A DNA stretch of 64,000 bases from Glandiceps talaboti (lineage: Eukaryota; Hemichordata; Enteropneusta; Spengelidae), in NCBI RefSeq assembly GCF_964340395.1, contig NC_135551.1:7803879-7867878 (forward strand), given 5' to 3'. Each line of letters opens with the position of its first letter. The stretch's first letter is position 1. The notes beneath the pieces are model-generated. The model did not search any database, had not been told where the DNA came from, and worked only from the letters and a program-made list of their open reading frames with translations. Shown piece by piece: positions 1 through 10,878 of the stretch. The translations under genes were made by a program, and so were the position numbers.

Positions 1-223
1 CAGGTTGACACTGTTATCAATAATAAAATGACATTTCAGGTAAAGTGAAAGTCTCCATTAAGCTCTGAAATGGAAAGCTATTAATATTGTGATAACTGTT
101 AATAGCTACATTTCATACTAGATTCTGAGTTAGATTATATAACGAGGTTTTTGTTATCAGAATAACATCTATATAGACGACATAGCCATTAGATATTACT
201 ACCAGTATATGACTATCATTAAA

Positions 224-400
224 GCTACACTGGCAGCAATATTTTTATCGAAACTTTTTTTTTCCCGATATAATTGACTTAGTAAGGTCGTACACTCTGA
301 ACAATATTGAGTCACCTGTGGGTAAACATATTTGTGTAGCTGTACATATAAGTTGGTATAATAAATCCAACCACATTGATTTTTCATTTCACACCTACAA
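224..400. repeat. Interspersed repeat, copy shared with 21545-21710
   Basis: Both places share a degenerate block including CACCTGTGG.TAAACA followed by TTTGTGTAGCTGTA-like sequence and a run of T in the middle. The minus-strand open frames there share YPQV but nothing more. It is probably an old non-autonomous element. Confidence 0.55.
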
Positions 401-660
401 TCAGGGGCTCAACATAATTGGGATTTTTTGTGGATAAAATAGCACTCTTATAACCTTTCCAGTCTTTTCTAACAGCAATTGACAGAACTCACACTTAGTA
501 ATCAGGAATAATATACAATTTGATGACATAATTTATTATACATGTCTATTTATGCGATCAACTGTTCTGAACAGGAGATAATTGTGAATGGCATCAACTG
601 AGCATTATTACGATAGTAAGCTAAGCTAAGCAAGATTTTAAGTATTTCCATCATACTTGC

Positions 661-868
661 TGGTGTTTTGAATGGCAGCAGTTTGGGTTTGAATGGCAAG
701 TTTCATTTTGAATGACAACAGTTTGGGTTTGAATGGGGCAAGTTTTATTTTGAGGCAACACTTTCAATTTGAATGGCAACAGTTTTGTTTTGAATGGCAA
801 CAGTTCATTTTGAATGGCAATGGTTTTGTTTTTTAATGGCAATGGTTTTGTTTTGAATGGCAACAGTT
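661..868. repeat. Degenerate 18-20-bp minisatellite
   Basis: About eleven copies of a unit like TTTTGAATGGCAACAGTT, with substitutions and small indels. The minus-strand translation stays open (LLPFKTK-like repeats), but I see no splice or family evidence that it is coding. Confidence 0.85.
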
Positions 869-1051
869 CCATGTCCTGTTCTATCCTGGACACTTCTTTA
901 GCTTGACTGATGATCTGGCGATAGACTGTAATTACTTCATCGTTAACTTCATACCTACATGACTTACAACATTCATAGACATATTTTTGTCAGACTAAAA
1001 AAAAGTTCATGATGTCAGCTTGTATCACATATTTTATAGAATATGACTTAC

Positions 1052-1270
1052 GGAAATTGATTTGTCTGCATTCCGTGTATTCCTGGTATGTTGTGGTGTC
1101 CATATGCCGTGATTGCTTTTCTGCTCTTTCTAATCTTTCTTGTTTGATATCATCTACTTGGTCTTCTTCATCAAACAAAGCTACCAATTCTCCTGTCTGA
1201 TCAATTGTATTCAAAAATTCAAATGAAATCTTCCTTCGTTTTGATACCATGGGTTTGATGTCTCCGGTCA
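1052..1270 (-). CDS. SUPT3H: SUPT3H coding exon, acidic linker between histone folds
   Basis: Acceptor TTATTGCAG (G at 1271) and donor TTTCC|GTAAGT (1051) bound 219 bases: two bases completing a Val codon, 72 codons, and one base over. The peptide has KRRKISFEFLNTIDQTGELV, an acidic DEEDQVDDIKQERLERAEKQ segment, and ends ECRQINF. In human SPT3 the same order is [39 protein letters not shown] and ESRQLSF. This is the conserved linker between the two histone folds. Phase 1 on both sides means the exon could be skipped without a frameshift. The next exon should carry the FRDWL-type motif and the C-terminal histone fold. I looked for it in 1-1040 and did not find it, so the gene continues left of the window. 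Confidence 0.95.
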
Positions 1271-1666
1271 CTGCAATAATGAAATAAACACATTGAAACA
1301 CCACATGTATAAGATATTGAAACATATATCTCATGTTGTATTTAAGTCATGTGATACTGAATCAGGTAAGATAGCCAATATCACATGTATAAGATATTCA
1401 TTCAGAAATACATATTACATATCACCTATCTTATACATGTGATATGTGTTTCAATATCTTACCTGATTCAGTATCACATGACTTAAATACAACATTTCTA
1501 TTGGCTATCTTACCTGATTCAGTATCACATGACTTACATGCAACATTTCTATTGGCTATCTTACCTGATTCAGTATCACATGACTTAAATACAACATTTC
1601 TATTGGCTATCATACCTGATTCAATATCACATGACTTAAAAAGAGCATTCCTATTGGCTATCTTAC
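1271..1666 (-). other. SUPT3H: SUPT3H short intron (396 bp, phase 1) with repeated donor
   Basis: Donor GTAAGA at 1666 pairs with acceptor TTATTGCAG at 1271, and joining gives GTG (Val). Roughly half the intron is a 51-bp tandem repeat of the donor region. The other half contains an inverted copy of that unit and a second short palindrome. Confidence 0.93.
1333..1495. repeat. Inverted repeat containing an inverted copy of the donor unit
   Basis: Bases 1333-1373 are a perfect 41-bp reverse complement of 1455-1495, the last donor unit. A further 16-bp perfect pair (1381-1396 with 1427-1442, ATCTTATACATGTGA type) lies inside, leaving a 30-base loop. In the pre-mRNA this could form a long hairpin that includes the fifth donor (1463). 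Confidence 0.9.
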
Positions 1667-1667
1667 C
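1463..1667 (-). repeat. 51-bp tandem array with five in-phase 5' splice sites
   Basis: The word TGAATCAG|GT occurs with exon-end base at 1667, 1616, 1565, 1514 and 1463, steps of exactly 51. The second carries GTATGA; the others carry GTAAGA. The first, ending GCTGAATCAG, is the authentic exon end. Read in frame, each unit is 17 residues of the type GKIANRN..FKSCD.ES with no stop, so every donor is phase 1 and compatible with the same acceptor at 1271. Confidence 0.95.
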
Positions 1668-1856
1668 TGATTCAGCATACACATCTTCATCATCCACACT
1701 GGTTGATTTATTTAGTTTACTCTTCAAATCTTTCATACTAATAAATCTCAGTAATCGTTTGAGTTTGTCTCTCTCTTTTCTCATGAGGAAGAGAAAATCT
1801 TCTAAACTAATAAATCTGGCTGCCCTCATGCCTGTCACCTCTGCTGCCTTCAACAG
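1667..1856 (-). CDS. SUPT3H: SUPT3H coding exon, second half of histone fold and start of linker
   Basis: Acceptor TTTTTTATCATTCACAG (G at 1857) opens this minus-strand exon in phase 0, and the primary donor is GAATCAG|GTAAGA (1666), leaving phase 1. The 63 codons begin LLKAAEVTGMRAARFISLED, continue FLFLMRK and a basic stretch KLKRLL, and end in acidic VDDEDVYAES. Human SPT3 has QQAAEV, then ARVISAEDILFLMRK and KKLRRLLKYM at the same places, so this is an unambiguous match. It supplies the rest of the N-terminal histone fold that pairs with the C-terminal one in the SAGA core. The open frame continues past the donor for another four 17-codon units, because the donor region is tandemly copied (1463-1666). 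Four longer splice forms are therefore possible without a frameshift. An apparent open frame starting near 1895 includes intron sequence upstream of the acceptor, so that Met is not used. Confidence 0.96.
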
Positions 1857-2007
1857 CTGTGAATGATAAAAAACCCACGATATTAGAGATGACATGATGG
1901 ATGATGAAATACAATGAAGGAATGATTTTGAATAGTATTACTTTCTGTATTTTAGTGGGAGAAAATTCGCCAATGCGAAATGCATGATTTTATATTCAGT
2001 GGAATAC

Positions 2008-2490
2008 TTAAAGGCCCCAGATTCAATCCTTGGTTCTCACATTACTGCAAGACATGAGTAATAAAATACAACGAACTTTTTGTATAGTCCTGTCAGACAA
2101 CTGTTTTTAATTGCTGTACATTTAAATCCTATTACGACGAGGACCTTAAAAGATGAATGTTTGAACCCTAAATTCTCACATAAAATAAGTAGTGTTACAT
2201 TTTGTATCTATCAGCTGAACCGTACGGCTTAGATAGGATTCTTCTTTTGTTTTAGGCCAAATTTTTCTATAGCTATGCCGGACAATTGTTTTTCAATCAT
2301 ATACTGTCAAAACTGAGCATTTAAAGGCCCAGGTTTCAATCCCAGGTTCTAATATTAGTGTTATCTTATCAATGGAACCATAAGAATTACATAGGATTGT
2401 TCTTTTTGTTCTGGACCAACTTTTTCTATAGTTCCGCCAGATAACTGTTTTTCACACCTGAAGTTTAATCGTAATCTGACTTTGGTTGTC
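2008..2490. repeat. Three adjacent copies of the AAAGGCCCAGG interspersed family
   Basis: Copies start near 2011 (AAAGGCCCCAGATTCAATCC), 2155 (degenerate) and 2322 (AAAGGCCCAGGTTTCAATCC). Each continues with a TTCTCACAT-like block and then TTTTTCTATAG..CCGCCAGA. Further copies are at 7179-7330 and 27119-27311. Confidence 0.75.
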
Positions 2491-2512
2491 CTTTTTTCTC
2501 TTTGGAATATTC

Positions 2513-2513
<1 letters not shown>

Positions 2514-2543
<30 letters not shown>
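2514..2543. repeat. Poly(T) tract
   Basis: An uninterrupted run of about 30 T. On the gene strand it is poly(A), so it is not a pyrimidine tract for SUPT3H. The neighbouring bases are not recognisable as a retroposon body. Confidence 0.9.
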
Positions 2544-2549
<6 letters not shown>

Positions 2550-3109
2550 TTCTGCCGTTCTGTACTTTCCAATTCTTGGTACCTGCAATAATATAATTCT
2601 ACCACTTAGGTTTGTCATAAAAATAATGAATATTCAATTTTTTGGTCGACATCACAACTTCACATCACATCACATGTATTACATGCGTAAGAATAAGTTG
2701 GCCTTCTTGTTCTATTTTAACCTTCTAGAATGAAGTGATACGCTATTTATTGCACTTAACAAGAATTGTAAACTCTGGAGTAGTAAAAATGAAAGTGTCC
2801 TATCGATGGAATTTATTTATTGTTTTTTTGTAACGACAGTAACTGAGTAAAATCTACTATTCACTTCCCAATGAAAATGGTACAACAATGTATCTGGGGG
2901 AAAACATGTAAATTTGGAAAATTTTCCTTCACTCTGTTTTTAGATCATAAAAAACCAAAAGTACTGATGACTGCTGATGTTCATTTACTAACCAATCACA
3001 TAACTCTTTATTTATTTTTTTGTCTGTCACATGCAATTGATTTATAAACTAAGAGAAGTGCTGATTGGGTAGATTGCATATCACTGTATTTTATGAATAC
3101 ATGAATAAT

Positions 3110-3480
3110 TAATTTACACAGCCACTTTCTCTGCATATCTAATTTTAAATTAGCAAATCACAGACTTCCTTTATGAATAAATGCATAAATTAACATAAAT
3201 TAAGTAACTGCCATGTCTCTATTTCCTCTAAACTTAGATATTTTGCCATGGGAAAATGTTCGATTTTACAGTGTTCAGTTTGTTCTGAACGATATCACAT
3301 ATTTAGAACTGTATTTTAATGCATAACATACATGAATTTACTACCTCTACATGTTTGACTTTATAAATAAAATTGATTAATTTACATAAATTCACTTTCT
3401 AGACATACAATGTACCTAGTTTTAAATGAGCAAATCAAAAGTCTTGCTTTGTGAATAAATGCATAAATTAAAATTCACTG
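3110..3480. repeat. Two copies of an AT-rich block about 260 bp apart
   Basis: ATGAATAAATGCATAAATTAA-type sequence, preceded by a CACTTTCT..ACATA block and AAAT.AGCAAATCA, occurs at about 3115-3195 and 3372-3475. It is an old degenerate tandem duplication. Confidence 0.6.
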
Positions 3481-3626
3481 TCTGGACATGGGCATACAAA
3501 TTACAATTTCACCTTATAAATAAATACATGCTCAATGTAGTACATAATTTTACGATCCATACATACATATATGTACTTGATTTGTACAATGAACGGACTG
3601 TCCCTATATATATATAAACGTAAATA

Positions 3627-3650
3627 CACACACACACACACACACACACA
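3627..3650. repeat. (CA)n microsatellite
   Basis: Twelve or so CA dinucleotides, preceded by TATA-rich sequence. Confidence 0.9.
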
Positions 3651-4758
3651 TATATGTCTGATTTGTTGTTGTGGTGGATTTATGGGGTCAACTCTTCCCT
3701 TCACCTCATTGACACTCCTGTGTGACTCAGACCACGGTAAAAGAGCTGCAAAGTTATTGTCTATTAGGCTGCATCACAAATAGAATTATTGGCCTGTCTA
3801 CTTCTAGGTGTCTTTACACTCTACAGTGTAATATACTATGTATGCATACACACAGCCACAGAGTTATTGTCTGTTAGACATCTCAAAATGACTGAATCAT
3901 TGGATGGCTTATGTATGCATGTACTCTTGCCAAGTTATCTAGTATAAACCTGTGTAATAACTATAAATGCCGAGTACAATGCTACTACGGTAGAAATGAT
4001 GTCGGCTTGGTGTTTCACTCATGGGACATTATATTTTGACACAAAGATATATTTCAACTCAAGACTAACAGTAACAGAAACACAACACAACACACAACAC
4101 AGCAGGATCCTTTACCCATATCACATTGAACACTGACAAGCTGTTCAACTCTGTGAATACAACATACAAAGTTATTGTCTATCATTACACATTGTTATGT
4201 CAGAATGACTGAATTATTAGCTTGTAAACTCCCACTTTCCCCCATAAATTGTGTAAAACTGCTCTAGGCATCACAACATGGTGTTGGCAGGGTGTCGTTG
4301 GTCCTAATACAAACAATACATGTATATCTGGATATCATCAAAAATAGCAAAATTTACAAATGCGTGTATGTGATTTACTGCTAACCCAAAATGCAGTACC
4401 GTACAGAATACATTTTTTTTTGTAAAGTTCAATGTACTCTACTGTAATAATATTTGACAATTTTTATTTTTTTTTGAAAATTAATATACACATTTTCCTG
4501 TTTGAGTTGACAGATTTTGTGCCAGTGCTTACGGCAATACTGCATGGCCATATCAACCTAGTGAATTGACTATTTGACAAAGTTTATCGTCTGGAACGAA
4601 TGAAATATTACTTGTAGATTTATATAACTTATATTAAAATCCTGGATGTGTTATTAGCATATTACCGTTCATATAAATATTAGTGTTCTGGTTAAACTTT
4701 TCAAGCACACATTGAAACTGAAAACTTTGGCATTGTTGGTCTGCATAATATTCCTTAA

Positions 4759-7178
4759 AGGTGATTCAAAATGCTCACATTCACTATCGCTAATTTGCTA
4801 GACGACATGTTTGTGAAATGCATTCTGGTTTTAAAACTTTTCAAAAGCGTCTGCAAACACCTTAAAATGACCCTTTTTCAGTCACTTCCCTTCGGATTTA
4901 CTTCGAGAGTTGGCGGGTATTTCCGGTCCCACCTAGACCACGGGATTTTATGACGTCATAAAGAGACATGGATAGCACGTAGCCTATGGCGAGCGTAGTC
5001 ACTAGGTGAACAAAACTCAACAGCATTGTGAAAAAATACATTGCTAGTGGTTGTAACAGACATCAGTAAACAAAAACTACACTCTATTTAACTCTTATTA
5101 ACCAACATTTACCGATATTTACTCACACTTTCTGACTAATTGGCAGTGTCTGTGGGTATAAATGCTAAAATATGATCTCCCCATATTATGGCAAAATAAA
5201 TCAAAAACGGCTAGACTAGATATATATAAACACTCGTAATGTCGCGTGTTTCACATTCATTGACTTTTATTTATCTGATTTTTTATTATTTGCCGACAAG
5301 AAGCATTACGATACCGTGGTGACGTTTGACGGCATCCCCGGGCCAAGGATGGCATATTTTAGCCCAATCGTACTCGCGTCGCCTTTTGAACAGTGCATTT
5401 AACAACAAAGTAAACATATTTCATCTCGAATAAATATACTAGCTATTAGAATACCAATGGGAAACTTCAAGAAGGCGTATCGGGACATGTGCCACAATAT
5501 ATTTGTTGGTCCCATAATACACTAATTGATTCGATTTGCTCCGAGCATATGGAAGTACGCTCCGAGTCATTGCATCATGTACATGTAAATGGAACTGTGA
5601 CTGACCTAATTTTGTTGTCCATATATAAAATGAGACTGACCTGCAAATTTTTCACAGTTTTCGTTGTGGTCTTGTATTGTCACATGTTTGGCTTGTGAAC
5701 ACAAGTTTACATCTATTATTGTCTAGGGCGTAATACTCTAGTCCGAGTCTGAAACCCATATAAAACCTAAGAAACTCGCATTCGGATCGGACAGAACAGA
5801 AGTAGGTCTCATCGACTTGTTGGGGACTCGAATTATTGCTTGTTTTTATCACGGTATACAGGTGATTATTATATATCGGTAGAGGGGTAGTGTTGTCAAG
5901 TTTTGTGCAGTCACCGCAGCCGCGGCAGTAAGCTCATACTAGGCCGCCGATCAAAGCTGAAGCAGTGTATGTACAATGTACGTACATGGAATCGGGAGAG
6001 CACAGCGCACATTCGTGTCGGGTTAAATTTATCCACGTGTTGATGTAATCCATATTTATCAATCAGATATATTGTAAAATTCTTCAAGTCGTACAGAAAT
6101 AACGTCTCTAACTTCAAAACAAACCCTGAGAAACGGGACCGGACGTGGCTAGCCAAGTATCTAGTTGCAGGCTTTCTTTCATAACCATGTGCTGGGGTCA
6201 CGACCTTGATTGCCGACGTCAATATTGTCCAATCGTATTTGATATCATGAACACATCGCGATATTTGATTTGTTGGTTTCCTAAACTGTACACTTCGAAT
6301 ACCATGATTCGTTACAGAATTCTTCTAATGAATATTAAATAGGCTTGTTGCATTAAATTAAGTGATATCGCAACAAGGGAAACCATACAAGTTTTCTTCC
6401 AGACGAGTTGCTAAAGTCATGTAAATGACAACACTAAACTCCCGAAATTTCCTCAATTCTTTACAATTTTATTGCTGATGATATGGCAATCTAATAGCTA
6501 GTATATTTATTCAAGATAAATATGTTTACTTTGTTGCTAAATGCGCCGTTCAAAAGGCGACATCAGTGAGTATAGTCGAGTATAATGGGCTATAATATGC
6601 TGTCGACGCCATGCCTGTCGAAGATATTGTAATGCTTCTCCTCGGCAAATAATAAAAAAAATCAGATAAATAAATTGAAACACGCGAGCGACATTACAAG
6701 TGTTTATGTATATCTACACTGTAGTCTAGCCGTTTTGATTTATTTTGCCATAATATGGGGAGATCATATTTTAGCATTTATACCCACAGACACTGCCAAT
6801 TAGTCAGAAAGTGTGAGTAAATATCGGTAAATGTTGGTTAATAAGACATGTAGAGTGTAGTTTTTGTTTACTGATGTCTGTTACAACCACTAGCAATGTA
6901 TTTTTTCACAATGCTGTTGAGTTTTGTTCACCTAGTGACTACGCTCGCCATAGGCTACGTGCTATCCATGTCTCTTTATGACGTCATAAAATCCCGTGGT
7001 CTAGGTGGGACCGGAAATACCCGCCAACTCTCGAAGTAAATCCGAAGGGAAGTGACTGAAAAAGGGTCATTTTAAGGTGTTTGCAGACGCTTTTGAAAAG
7101 TTTTAAAACCAGAATGCATTTCACAAACATGTCGTCTAGCAAATTAGCGATAGTGAATGTGAGCATTTTGAATCACCT
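4759..7178. mobile_element. 2.4-kb TTAA-flanked DNA transposon with arms of about 690 bp
   Basis: The ends AGGTGATTCAAAATGCTC and GAGCATTTTGAATCACCT are exact inverses, flanked on both sides by TTAA (4755-4758, 7179-7182). The arms run 4759-about 5450 and about 6491-7178. The outer 350 bp or so look identical, because a 60-codon chance frame is read identically from both arms; the inner parts differ by substitutions and small indels. The 1-kb centre has only short open frames and no transposase motif I recognise, so it looks non-autonomous. TTAA target duplications are typical of piggyBac-type elements, though the ends lack the usual CCC start; Sola3-like is the alternative. It was inserted at the edge of an AAAGGCCCAGG repeat. 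Confidence 0.9.
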
Positions 7179-7335
7179 TTAAAGGCCCAGGTTTTAATCC
7201 CAGGTTCTCACATTTGTGTTATCTTATCAATGGAGCCATTAACATTAGCCATCTGCAGAAAATGTTTCTATAGCTCCACCAGACAACTGATTTCTTTTTA
7301 ACTTAAATTTTAATTTCAATCTGAAGTGGACCTTC
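7179..7335. repeat. AAAGGCCCAGG family copy split by the TTAA element
   Basis: It starts AAAGGCCCAGGTTTTAATCC and follows the same order as 2322-2490 (TTATCTTATCAATGGA, then TTTCTATAGCTCCACCAGA). The 2.4-kb element used the TTAA at its left edge as target. Confidence 0.75.
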
Positions 7336-7605
7336 AGAAATTTTGTAACTAGCAAATGAGTATGTGACCATGTCAATCTTTCCAGTTTTGTACAAATTTG
7401 GGTACAGTCAAAGTTTCAAAGTGTAAATTGTAAGTGTACCTAAACCACAAACATGAATACATTTTATTTGTGGCTGTTGCCTCAATTTGTTTCCAAATCG
7501 TATATATTTTGAATTTTTACATTTTGTAACTGAACATAAAACAGGACTTGATAAATACAATGTACTGTTGGTGATTTCAACTTTATTGGTCTTTTAGAGA
7601 TGATT

Positions 7606-8135
7606 CTATGACACAGATAGACAATTTGAAGACATTGGCTGAGAATACAAAGACACTGGCTGAAAATATGAAGACATCGGCTGAAAATATGAAGACACTG
7701 CCAGACAATATAAGACACTGCCAAACAATATGAAGACATTGGCTGAAAATACGAAGACACTGCCAGACAATATAAGACAATACAAAGACACTGGTGACAA
7801 TACAAAGACAATGGCTGACAACATGATGACACTTGCAGACAAAAACAGCGACTTAAGAGACAATGTGATGCCACAGACAGACTACGATGACACTGCCTGA
7901 ATAGAAGATGAACCGTTAGTATCTTAAACTGATAACGTGAACAATTATGACAACCGTGGCAGAATTTATGATGAAATTGGCAGACAAAGCAGTGACACTG
8001 GCAGACAATATGATAACCCTGTTAAACTATATGTTGGCACTATTAAAACTATATGATGATACAGTCAACAATGGGATGACACCAACAGACACAAAGATGA
8101 CACCGACAGACACTTAGGAGGACACCAACTGACAT
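7606..8135. repeat. Degenerate 21-bp minisatellite coding heptads
   Basis: The clearest units (7620-7700) are AATATGAAGACACTGGCTGAA, i.e. seven codons NMKTLAE on the plus strand. They then decay into GACA-rich variants to about 8130. The frame is broken after about ten units, and no splice sites or gene were recognised around it. Confidence 0.75.
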
Positions 8136-8499
8136 GAAATATGACATGGACATCACCTAGAGCTATTGTAGGGTGATGAATGTGGAGATATGAGTACCGG
8201 AGTCAGAGCCGGCTAATAAGCTGGCGCAGTCTGTGGGGAATCATAAATACCAGGATAACATCTCTGTATCCTCTCTCTGTCTGATAAATAGACACCATTA
8301 GAGACTACTAAATTACACTCTAAATGTACTCCTAGTACCTCACTTCAACCTCAAACAACTCAACTCTAAATTATTGCCTTTTTGTTCCATTCATACTCAT
8401 TTATTCCAAATGTAAGACAATTAGAGATATCATTCCCTGATATTTTTCTTCATTCAGCCACGCAGTGTTGTCTACACGTTGGGGTTCAGATGAAAGAAA

Positions 8500-9200
8500 G
8501 TACAGGTGGCACTAAATGTGCCTTGTAACGTGGGTCAAAAACAGGTTATGACAAAATCCTTCTGTCACAAGTATTTTCAAGCTGAATGAAGCAAAATATT
8601 CCAGAATAATATAAGTATACATGTGTATAATTAAATTCAGAAAAAAATGGAAACTATAATGAAGACAAATTTTGGAAAAAATTACAATTTTGTATGTTTT
8701 TGACCTATATTTTGAACACCACAGGTGATACAAAAGTGCCTTGTAACTTTGAGTTTAAAACCAAGTAGTGACAAAACCCCCTATGAATGTCGGAGTATTT
8801 TCCAACTGAATGAAGCAAAATATTGGCAAATAATATAAGTACACCTGTGCACGATAAAATTCGGAAATAAATTGCACATTAATGAAAAAAAATTGTCAAA
8901 TAATGATGATTTTTGAATATTTTTAACCATTATTTTGAACATCATACATGTAGGTGACACAAAAATGTTTTGTAACTTTTGAGTTGAAAACAAGTAGTGT
9001 ATTTGAGTATTTTCCACCTGACTAAAGTAAAATATTGGTACTTAATACAATGTAACTGTGCAAGATTAAATTCAGAAAAAAAGTGGAAAATCATGATGAA
9101 AATTTTTGGAAAATAACGACAATTTTGAATATTTTTGACCAATATTTTGAACACAACGAAACAATGACTTTGACATATGTTGTCATGACCCAGAATGACC
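8500..9200. repeat. Three tandem copies (about 220 bp) of a palindromic-family repeat
   Basis: Units begin near 8512, 8738 and 8955. Each runs through CAAAA.TGCCTTGTAAC, AGTATTTTCCA.CTGAATGAAG, AAATATTGG.(A)ATAATA and TATTTTGAACA. The last continues into TGTTGTCATGACCCAGAATG, as in the 60.0-60.8 kb element. Confidence 0.8.
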
Positions 9201-9859
9201 TTAAACTAATGTAACTCTGTTACATTATCTGTTTCATGGTATTAAACTTGGCTTGTGCATGAACCATGGTAAACTGATGGATAATCTAAACACAAGGCAA
9301 CCCTGGATGACATGGTGTGTGTCGTAGAGCAGTGCAGTCAACGAAACAATTCTATTATCAAACTACAGTAAGTTCATGAACATTGTAAAAAAAACAATCG
9401 ATATTATATCCTATCTGAACAGTGTCATTTTTAATGTATGAATATAAATGAAATAATTTATTATATCACCTTGTCTATTTCATATTAAAATAACAATACA
9501 TCATCGTCTTTCTTATCACCTGTCTTTATTCATAATACATGACACTGTCTGTTTTCAAATTTTCTATTTATCAGGTTTTACCTCTTTACTCCTTTGTAAT
9601 AAAACCTCTATACTAAGAATCAGGGTCTGATCTACAGTTTGAGTTTTAAAATTTGCTATTTAAAAGTCTCATCTTTCATATTATGTTGTGAGGTGGGAGA
9701 TTAATGTATTTTACTGCCCCTGAATATTTTACTAATTTGTGATGTCTGCATTGTAAGTGTTGAAGACTTGTACAACAATGTACAGATGCTAAATGTTTGA
9801 AATAACTCACATTATACCATGTACGTGTAGAAGCAAAGTTGAACAAAAAAATATTCAAA

Positions 9860-10410
9860 TTAATACCCTGGTTGTTCTATGTCATGACAACACATGTATT
9901 TTTATGTCACTGGTTCTGCTGTGTTCGAAATATGAGTCAAACCGTTCAAACTTGCCATTACTTTCCCTGAAATTTCTTTGATATTACTGGCGCTGGTATA
10001 ATTATGTTATTCTCCAATATTTTCCTTCATTCAGCCAGAAAATACTCCTGACCTAAGGTCTAGCGACTTGTAGTGACAAATGTCCCTTAGGTCACTCATA
10101 CTTTCCTTGTCTGAATGGATTTATACTGTGATCATTCCACGTTTTAACATGATCACTTAGAACATTGGAGTCAAAATGTTCCAGTTACCATAATATTTAC
10201 TTTTCTCAATTTTTCATACATGAGCAGATATTATCATTATATTATTTCCAAAATACACGTTTTCATTCAGCTGTAACATACTCATTAACATAAGGGGTCT
10301 TATCATTATGAGTTCGAGACGAGAAGTGATGAGGCCCCTTAGGTCACTTGTATTTTCCTTGTGCATGAAGAAATACATTGGTGACTAATATCTCTAATTA
10401 TCTTTGTGAA
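9860..10410. repeat. Inverted-orientation copies of the same palindromic family
   Basis: Sequence from TCTATGTCATGACAACAC to TATTCTCCAATATTTTCC and CCTTAGGTCACTCATA is the reverse of the 8.5-9.2 kb units. A second partial copy (10240-10400) contains CATAAGGGGTCTTATCATTA and GGCCCCTTAGGTCACTTG. Confidence 0.7.
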
Positions 10411-10878
10411 CTAGCCTAAAAGGAATCCCTACAAGTGCCGAGGGGTTGTAAATAAACAAACCCACAACACAAAGGTGTAGACAGTAGATAATTACTAATT
10501 ACGTATTGTAATTATCATAATAATCATAGTTTATTTCAGCGTAATATGGGCCTGGTGACTTGATATATTAATACAATACATATTTCATTAATAGTGACAC
10601 CAATAGTTCCATAGTGTCTAGATGCAATATACTATGCGGTGAACAAATCATAGTAAACTTAGTCTACAAACATAAATTATATTCAATAAATTTACTAAAT
10701 GCTTACAATTTGTCTTTGACTTTGAAGGCATGAAACCAAAATAAAGCTGGATTCCTAGTAACTAAGTCATCCTAAATGATTTCATTAACTGGTAAAATTA
10801 GTGAAATTAAACTCTACATACAGTACGGTGTTTTTGAAAGGTTGTCATGTCTTATTCCTTCTGCAATGTTTATTATTG

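Larger units (their letters stand above)
1..1051 (-). other. SUPT3H: Start of next SUPT3H intron (partial)
   Basis: It begins at donor GTAAGT (1051) and runs out of the window. It contains an 18-bp minisatellite (661-868) and one copy of an interspersed repeat (about 224-400). The C-terminal SUPT3H exons are not here. Confidence 0.8.

Noticed and set aside
1-660. C-terminal SUPT3H exon (FRDWL motif and second histone fold)
   Set aside because: A weak KDWKGY-like read near 465 does not extend into the family pattern, so the exon is placed outside the window.
1009-1200. Plus-strand open frame across the SUPT3H linker exon
   Set aside because: It is antisense to a conserved coding exon with matching splice sites, so it is a shadow.
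1444-1866. Plus-strand open frame of 140 codons with repeats
   Set aside because: It is the reverse strand of the 190-bp exon and the 51-bp donor array; stops are absent only because the repeat unit is 51 bp.
1431-1895. Single 154-codon gene starting MSSLISWVF
   Set aside because: The first residues are intronic: the SPT3 alignment and a good acceptor at 1857 place the exon start at LLKAAEV.
4771-4953. 60-codon frame identical to one at 6984-7166 on the other strand
   Set aside because: The identity comes from the inverted arms of the TTAA element, not from two related genes.
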